Part shown: piece by piece, positions 17,057 through 21,562 of the stretch | Layout: the number at the start of each line of letters is the position of its first letter | Position numbering within the stretch: position 1 is the stretch's first letter | Assembly (NCBI GenBank): GCA_002471185.1 | Contig: DKPL01000097.1 | Location: forward strand, 30,723-52,284 | Source of the DNA: Bacteroides sp. UBA7335 | Lineage (GTDB): Bacteria > Bacteroidota > Bacteroidia > Bacteroidales > Bacteroidaceae | DNA: 21,562 nt | Direction: 5' to 3' | Notes under the pieces: generated by a model | The model's input: only the letters and a program-made list of their open reading frames with translations | Database searches by the model: none | What the model was told of the DNA's origin: nothing | Translations under genes and position numbers: made by a program

Positions 17057-17105
17057 CAATGCACCAATATGGCTAATTACTTTGAAATGCTATATTGGCG
17101 CATTG
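17057..17105 (+). other. Long intergenic hairpin between mreB and mreC
   Basis: The 17-base arm 17057-17073 pairs with 17089-17105 around a 15-base loop. Sixteen of the 17 positions pair if one G-U is counted, with one A-C mismatch. It starts 18 bases after the mreB stop and ends 31 bases before the mreC start. No T run follows, so it is not a standard terminator. It may be an RNA stability or processing element, or a partial attenuator. Confidence 0.7.
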
Positions 17106-17135
17106 CCGTATAAATAGTATAGGTTCATTGTCTTT

Positions 17136-17978
17136 ATGCGAAATCTGCTGAACTTTCTTATTAAGTACAATCACTGGTTCTTGTTCTTCTTTTTAGAGGT
17201 CCTTTGTGTTGTTCTGTTGCTTCGCTTTAACCACTATCATCAAAGCGCATACTTTACATCGGCCAATGCAATCTCCGGAAAAATTTATGAATGGTCTGGT
17301 GGAGTCACTTCTTACTTTCATCTTAAATCGATGAATGAAGATTTGCTTGATCGTAATGTTCTGTTGGAGCAAGAGTTGACGACTTTAAAAAATGTACTCA
17401 AAGATCTAAAAGCTGACTCTACTGAGCTTAGACTGCTGAATGAACTACGTAACAATGACTATATTTTTTATAAAGCTAATGTAGTAAACAACAGTCTAAA
17501 CCATGTTGATAACTACATTACAATTGATAAGGGATCCAAAGATGGCATCAAACCCGATATGGGAGTTGTTGACAGAAATGGGGTAGTAGGTATCGTGTAT
17601 AAAACAACTCCATCTTATTCATTGGTACTTTCTATTTTGAATAGTAAGTCGAGTTTAAGTTGCAAAATTCAAGGTAGTGAATATTTCGGTTCACTGAAAT
17701 GGGAAAATGGTGATTCACAATTTGCTTATTTGAGAGATTTACCACGCCATGCAGAGTTTAAATTGGGCGATTTGGTAGTCACGAGTGGTTACTCTACCGT
17801 TTTTCCCGAAGGTATTCAAGTAGGAACCGTCGATGATATGTTCGATTCAAGTGATGGGCTTTCTTATAATCTTAAAATTAAACTATCTACGGATTTTGGT
17901 AAGCTATATAATGTCCGTGTCATTGGACATACAAAACAACAAGAACAACAAGATTTAGAAAAAAATACGATTCGGTGA
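17136..17978 (+). CDS. mreC: Rod-shape-determining protein MreC
   Basis: A 280-residue bitopic membrane protein. A short cytoplasmic N-terminus is followed by one membrane helix (about residues 12-32), a periplasmic coiled coil (about 62-105, with a Leu/Glu heptad pattern from MNEDLLDRN onward) and the two-barrel MreC beta domain (about 110-262) containing IDKGSKDGIKPDMGV and GDLVVTSGYS. A Gln/Glu-rich tail ends the chain. MreC binds PBP2 and helps switch it on. Length matches the family. Its stop codon overlaps the mreD start in TGATG, so translation is coupled. The start at 17136 follows the mreB-mreC hairpin region. Confidence 0.95.
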   Translation: MRNLLNFLIKYNHWFLFFFLEVLCVVLLLRFNHYHQSAYFTSANAISGKIYEWSGGVTSYFHLKSMNEDLLDRNVLLEQELTTLKNVLKDLKADSTELRLLNELRNNDYIFYKANVVNNSLNHVDNYITIDKGSKDGIKPDMGVVDRNGVVGIVYKTTPSYSLVLSILNSKSSLSCKIQGSEYFGSLKWENGDSQFAYLRDLPRHAEFKLGDLVVTSGYSTVFPEGIQVGTVDDMFDSSDGLSYNLKIKLSTDFGKLYNVRVIGHTKQQEQQDLEKNTIR

Positions 17979-18475
17979 TGATAGCAAATTACGTATACAA
18001 GATATTATGGTTTATTGGACTGATTTTGCTTCAAGTCTTAATACTGAATCATATCCATATATTGGGAATAGCTACTCCTTTTCTTTATATTTACTTTTTG
18101 CTTAAATTGCCTTCGGGGGTTTCTCGCAATGTGGCTATGCTCTGGGCATTTTTTCTAGGAATAACAATTGATGTTTTTTCTAATACGCCAGGCATGAATG
18201 CGGCAGCAGCAGTAGCATTAGCATTTATTCGTCCTGTTTATCTTAGACTTTTTACTCCACGTGATTTGTTGGATAGCTTAACTCCATCTTTTAAATCAAT
18301 GGGTATATTCTCATTCTTTAAATATACGGTAGCTTGCACGTTTACTCATCTATTTATTTTATTGAATATTGAGTTCTTTTCTTTTTCATCAATACCCATG
18401 TTGATGTTGAGAATTGTGGCTTGCTCTATACTTACAATTGCATGTATAATGGCTGTTGAAGGCATAAAAAAATAG
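17978..18475 (+). CDS. mreD: Rod-shape-determining membrane protein MreD
   Basis: A hydrophobic 165-residue protein with about five membrane helices, the size and layout of MreD, and the expected position between mreC and pbp2. The FFLGITIDVFSNTPGMNAAAA stretch in the middle resembles the conserved loop of the family (Gly, Asp, then small residues). I chose the ATG at 17978, which shares one base with the mreC stop (TGATG), over a GTG one codon earlier. It is thought to stabilise MreC in the elongasome. Sequence conservation in this family is low, so the call rests partly on context. Confidence 0.9.
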   Translation: MIANYVYKILWFIGLILLQVLILNHIHILGIATPFLYIYFLLKLPSGVSRNVAMLWAFFLGITIDVFSNTPGMNAAAAVALAFIRPVYLRLFTPRDLLDSLTPSFKSMGIFSFFKYTVACTFTHLFILLNIEFFSFSSIPMLMLRIVACSILTIACIMAVEGIKK

Positions 18476-18477
18476 AT

Positions 18478-20334
18478 ATGATAAAGAATTATATCTTAGA
18501 AAAACGGAAGTTTGTGATAGGAGGTGCCGCAATTTTGATTGTCTTGGTATATCTCATCAGGCTCTTTGTGCTGCAAATTACAACAGATGATTATAAAAAA
18601 AATGCCGATAGTAATGCCTTTCTCAATAAAATTCAATATCCTTCGCGAGGAGCTATTTATGACCGTAACGGACAATTGTTAGTTTTTAACCAGCCGGCTT
18701 ATGATATAACAGTTGTGCCCCGCGAGATTGCAGATTTAGACACATTAGATCTATGCAATACTCTCAATATCACCAAAGAACAGTTTAATCGAATCATGTC
18801 TGATATGCGTGATAGACGACGAAACCCCGGATATTCGCGCTATACCAACCAGATGTTTATGGCTCAACTGTCATCTGAAGAGTGTGGTGTATTTCAAGAA
18901 AAGCTATTTAAGTTCCCTGGATTTTATATTCAGCGAAGAACTATTCGTCAGTACACTTACAACTCGGCTGCACATGCACTAGGCGATATTGGTGAGGTCT
19001 CTATGCGAGATATTGAAAGTGATGATTATTATATTCGGGGTGATTATATCGGTAAACAAGGTGTAGAGAAATCGTACGAACAGTACCTTCGTGGTGAGAA
19101 AGGGGTTGAAGTTTTGCTACGCGATGCTCACGGACGCATTCAAGGACACTACATGAATGGTGAGTTAGATCGCCCCTCGGTGCCAGGTAAGAATTTAACA
19201 TTAGGACTGGATATTCAACTTCAAATGCTTGGAGAACGTTTGTTGAAAAACAAAATTGGAAGTGTGGTAGCTATAGAACCCGAAACAGGTGAAATCTTAT
19301 GCTTGGTTTCTTCTCCCGATTTTGACCCACATCTTATGATTGGTAGACAACGTGGTAAAAACCACTTAATGTTACAACGAGATAGTCACAAACCATTATT
19401 GAATAGAGCTTTGATGGGTGCTTATCCTCCGGGGTCAACCTTTAAAACAGCACAAGCCCTAACATTTTTGCAAGAAGATATTATTCAAGAAAATACCCCA
19501 TCTTTCCCTTGTCATAATGGATTTTCTTATGGAAACTTACGAGTAGGATGTCACCCTCATGGGTCTCCTTTACCACTTGTACCAGCAATAGCTACATCTT
19601 GCAACTCGTACTTCTGTTGGGGGCTGTTTAAGATGTTTGGTGATCGCAAGTATGGCTCATCACAAAATGCAATTACGGTTTGGAAAGATCATATGGTGTC
19701 TCAAGGGTTTGGCTATCGTTTGGGAGTAGACTTACCAGGCGAAGGTCGTGGTTTTATACCAAACGCACAGTTTTATGATAAACCTTATAAAGGCAGATGG
19801 AATGGATTAACGGTGATTAGTATTTCTATTGGGCAGGGCGAAATTCTAACTACTCCACTGCAGATTGCTAATTTGTCTTCTACAATAGCCAATCGTGGAC
19901 GATTTGTTACTCCGCACATTGTGAAAGAGATAGAAGATAATGAGATTGATTCGCTGTATAGAGTTTATCGCTATCCAACTATTGATAAGATACACTATGA
20001 GGAGGTTGTTAAAGGTATGCGAGCTGCCGTTACTAATGGAACCTGTAGAACCGCGGGATTCATCTTTCCCGAAGGAGAAATTTGTGGTAAAACCGGTACA
20101 GCACAAAATCGTGGTCACGACCACTCTATATTTATGGGATTTGCTCCAATGAATAATCCTAAAATAGCAATTGCTGTGTATGTTGAAAATGGAGGGTTTG
20201 GTGCAACTTATGGAGTACCAATCGGTGCATTGATGATAGAACAATATTTGAAAGGAGAACTCTCTTCTGCTAGCGAAGCACGTGCAGAAGAACTTAGCAA
20301 CAGAGTAATATATTATGGCGACGAGGAACGATAG
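18478..20334 (+). CDS. mrdA: Penicillin-binding protein 2, elongasome transpeptidase
   Basis: A 618-residue class B PBP that cross-links new side-wall peptidoglycan. It has a short cytoplasmic start, one membrane anchor (about residues 11-34), a dimerisation/pedestal domain (about 50-230, starting with the RGAIYDRNG motif seen in all PBP2/PBP3 proteins), and the transpeptidase domain. Active-site motifs: SxxK as Ser320-Thr-Phe-Lys323, SxN as Ser374-Cys-Asn376, and KTG at 538-540. All are intact. It starts 2 bases after the mreD stop, and its last 20 bases overlap the start of rodA, so the transpeptidase and its SEDS glycosyltransferase partner are translationally coupled. Also called pbp2; it would be the target of mecillinam-type beta-lactams. 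Confidence 0.96.
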   Translation: MIKNYILEKRKFVIGGAAILIVLVYLIRLFVLQITTDDYKKNADSNAFLNKIQYPSRGAIYDRNGQLLVFNQPAYDITVVPREIADLDTLDLCNTLNITKEQFNRIMSDMRDRRRNPGYSRYTNQMFMAQLSSEECGVFQEKLFKFPGFYIQRRTIRQYTYNSAAHALGDIGEVSMRDIESDDYYIRGDYIGKQGVEKSYEQYLRGEKGVEVLLRDAHGRIQGHYMNGELDRPSVPGKNLTLGLDIQLQMLGERLLKNKIGSVVAIEPETGEILCLVSSPDFDPHLMIGRQRGKNHLMLQRDSHKPLLNRALMGAYPPGSTFKTAQALTFLQEDIIQENTPSFPCHNGFSYGNLRVGCHPHGSPLPLVPAIATSCNSYFCWGLFKMFGDRKYGSSQNAITVWKDHMVSQGFGYRLGVDLPGEGRGFIPNAQFYDKPYKGRWNGLTVISISIGQGEILTTPLQIANLSSTIANRGRFVTPHIVKEIEDNEIDSLYRVYRYPTIDKIHYEEVVKGMRAAVTNGTCRTAGFIFPEGEICGKTGTAQNRGHDHSIFMGFAPMNNPKIAIAVYVENGGFGATYGVPIGALMIEQYLKGELSSASEARAEELSNRVIYYGDEER

Positions 20335-21562
20335 TCTTTGGAAAACTCTTGATTGGGTCACAATCGGTATTTACTTTATTTTAATTGTGGCTGGCTGGTT
20401 TAGCGTTTGTGGTGCCAGCTATGACTATGGTGAAAGAGACTTTCTTGATTTCTCAACTCGTGCCGGCAAACAGTTTATTTGGATTATTTGCTCTTTTGGT
20501 TTAGGATTTGTACTACTCATGCTTGATGACAGACTATATGACACTTTTGCTTATGTCATATACATCGGCATGATGCTCTTGCTGATTGTTACTATCTTTA
20601 TTGCTCCTGATGTCAAAGGGTCGCGATCGTGGCTTCAGTTGGGACCGGTGAGTTTGCAACCTGCCGAATTTGCTAAGTTTGCTACAGCTTTGGCACTGGC
20701 CAAATTTATGAATGTGTATCTCTTTAGTATACAGAAAGCAAAGAACTTTATTTTAGTATGTGCTATTGTTCTGTTTCCCATGTTGCTTATTATTTTGCAG
20801 AAAGAGACAGGATCAGCATTGGTGTATTTAGCTTTTTTCTTGGTTTTTTATCGCGAAGGAATGCCGGGTGTTGTTCTTTTCTCTGGTGTATGTGCAGTGC
20901 TTTACTTTGTTGTAAGTATTAAGTTCGATCAAGTGTTTATAGCCGATACGGCTACACCAATTGGAGAGTTTGCTGTTCTTTGTATGATTCTTCTTTTTAC
21001 TGGGGTGATGCCATGGATTTATCGTAAGAAAACAACCCCAACACGCAATATACTGCTTGGTAGTTTAATCGTATTGACTCTTTCCTTTTTTATATCAGAG
21101 TATTTGGTACATTTCAATCTGGTATGGATACAATGGACACTTTGTGCGTTGATTATAGTTTATTTGATATACTTAAGTTTAGCTGAGCGTCAACGCATTT
21201 ATTTACTTATAAGCCTTTTTACCATTGGTTCTATAGGGTTTATGTATTCAAGTGATTATGTATTCGATAATATTCTTGAGCCACATCAACAGATTAGAAT
21301 TAAAGTGGTGTTGGGGATGGAAGATGATCCTACCGGTGCCGGTTATAATGTAAATCAATCAAAAATTGCCATTGGATCAGGCGGCTTAACTGGAAAAGGC
21401 TTTTTGAATGGAACTCAAACCAAATTGAAGTATGTTCCTGAGCAAGATACCGATTTTATCTTTTGTACAGTAGGTGAGGAGCAAGGATTTCTGGGTTCTT
21501 CTATTGTGTTGTTATTATTTTTAGCTCTTATCTTACGATTGATATCTTTGTCGGAAAGGCAA
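20315..21562 (+). CDS. rodA: RodA, SEDS peptidoglycan glycosyltransferase (3' end cut by window)
   Basis: An open frame of 416 codons from the ATG at 20315 to the window edge, with no stop, overlapping pbp2 by 20 bases. It is a polytopic membrane protein that polymerises glycan strands from lipid II together with PBP2. Diagnostic stretches are SRSWLQLGPVSLQPAEFAKFA, QKETGSALVYL, DPTGAGYNVNQSKIAIGSGG and PEQDTDFIF, where Asp380 corresponds to the essential SEDS catalytic Asp. Between about residues 201 and 321 there are four extra hydrophobic helices not present in Escherichia coli RodA, where the same Asp is residue 262 (from memory). An even number of added helices keeps the topology. About 60-70 residues at the C-terminus are outside the window. 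Confidence 0.95.
   Translation, partial: MATRNDSLWKTLDWVTIGIYFILIVAGWFSVCGASYDYGERDFLDFSTRAGKQFIWIICSFGLGFVLLMLDDRLYDTFAYVIYIGMMLLLIVTIFIAPDVKGSRSWLQLGPVSLQPAEFAKFATALALAKFMNVYLFSIQKAKNFILVCAIVLFPMLLIILQKETGSALVYLAFFLVFYREGMPGVVLFSGVCAVLYFVVSIKFDQVFIADTATPIGEFAVLCMILLFTGVMPWIYRKKTTPTRNILLGSLIVLTLSFFISEYLVHFNLVWIQWTLCALIIVYLIYLSLAERQRIYLLISLFTIGSIGFMYSSDYVFDNILEPHQQIRIKVVLGMEDDPTGAGYNVNQSKIAIGSGGLTGKGFLNGTQTKLKYVPEQDTDFIFCTVGEEQGFLGSSIVLLLFLALILRLISLSERQ

Noticed and set aside
17975..17977. GTG as an alternative mreD start
   Set aside because: The ATG at 17978 directly follows and makes the usual TGATG stop-start overlap; the GTG adds only one residue.
19846..20361. Minus-strand open frame of 171 codons opposite pbp2 and the rodA start
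   Set aside because: It is the longest antisense frame but is Ser/Cys/Phe-rich without domains, and opposes conserved PBP2 catalytic sequence including KTG.
1..21562. Mobile element, phage-defence locus, CRISPR array, tRNA or a novel multi-gene cassette
   Set aside because: All genes are recognised chromosomal housekeeping or envelope genes on one strand; no repeats with regular spacing, integrase, transposase ends or tRNA-like folds were seen.

Overview
The window is a chromosomal, housekeeping-type stretch from a member of the phylum Bacteroidota, most likely order Bacteroidales (Bacteroides-like). The reasons are: start-proximal promoter elements of the Bacteroides type (TAnnTTTG) in front of several genes; almost no Shine-Dalgarno sequences; an AT-rich composition; a TamB partner that is a lipoprotein (TamL), which is the Bacteroidota form; a response-regulator/Hpt module of the Bacteroides hybrid-kinase style; and a purH gene running straight into an mreBCD-pbp2-rodA cluster. 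Every gene lies on the + strand. No gene-free stretch reaches 300 bases. I see no tRNA, rRNA, CRISPR array, insertion sequence or prophage.

Layout. (1) 2-619 is the 3' end of a hybrid sensor kinase (receiver plus histidine phosphotransfer domain), cut by the window edge. (2) 680-7547 is the overlapping pair tamB-tamL, an envelope-spanning TamB protein and its Omp85 outer-membrane partner. (3) 7679-8581 is a stand-alone sugar-1-phosphate nucleotidyltransferase-like gene closed by a clear terminator. (4) 8682-10049 is a PDZ/S41 serine protease with a lipoprotein signal, followed by a weak terminator and a cluster of palindromic GAAACT/AGTTTC half-sites. (5) 10319-14329 is an ABC-F ATPase followed after 27 bases by an M13 zinc metallopeptidase lipoprotein, closed by a strong terminator. 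(6) From 14443 to the right edge runs one apparent transcription unit: purH, mreB, mreC, mreD, pbp2 (mrdA) and rodA. The last gene is cut by the window edge.

How they fit together. The right third builds the elongasome: MreB filaments, MreC/MreD scaffold, the PBP2 transpeptidase and the RodA glycosyltransferase. These genes are tightly coupled, with overlaps or gaps of 2-14 bases except for a 96-base gap between mreB and mreC that holds a long hairpin. The left third concerns outer-membrane biogenesis (TamB/TamL). The middle holds single enzymes: two peptidases with lipoprotein-type signals, a translation-type ABC-F factor and a nucleotidyltransferase.

I did not find a new multi-gene system. 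The items most worth a second look are non-coding or subtle: a perfect 18-bp palindrome where the -33 element of the purH-mre promoter should be; the mreB/mreC intergenic hairpin; a roughly 120-residue multi-helix insertion in RodA ahead of its catalytic loop; and the intergenic GAAACT palindrome cluster.
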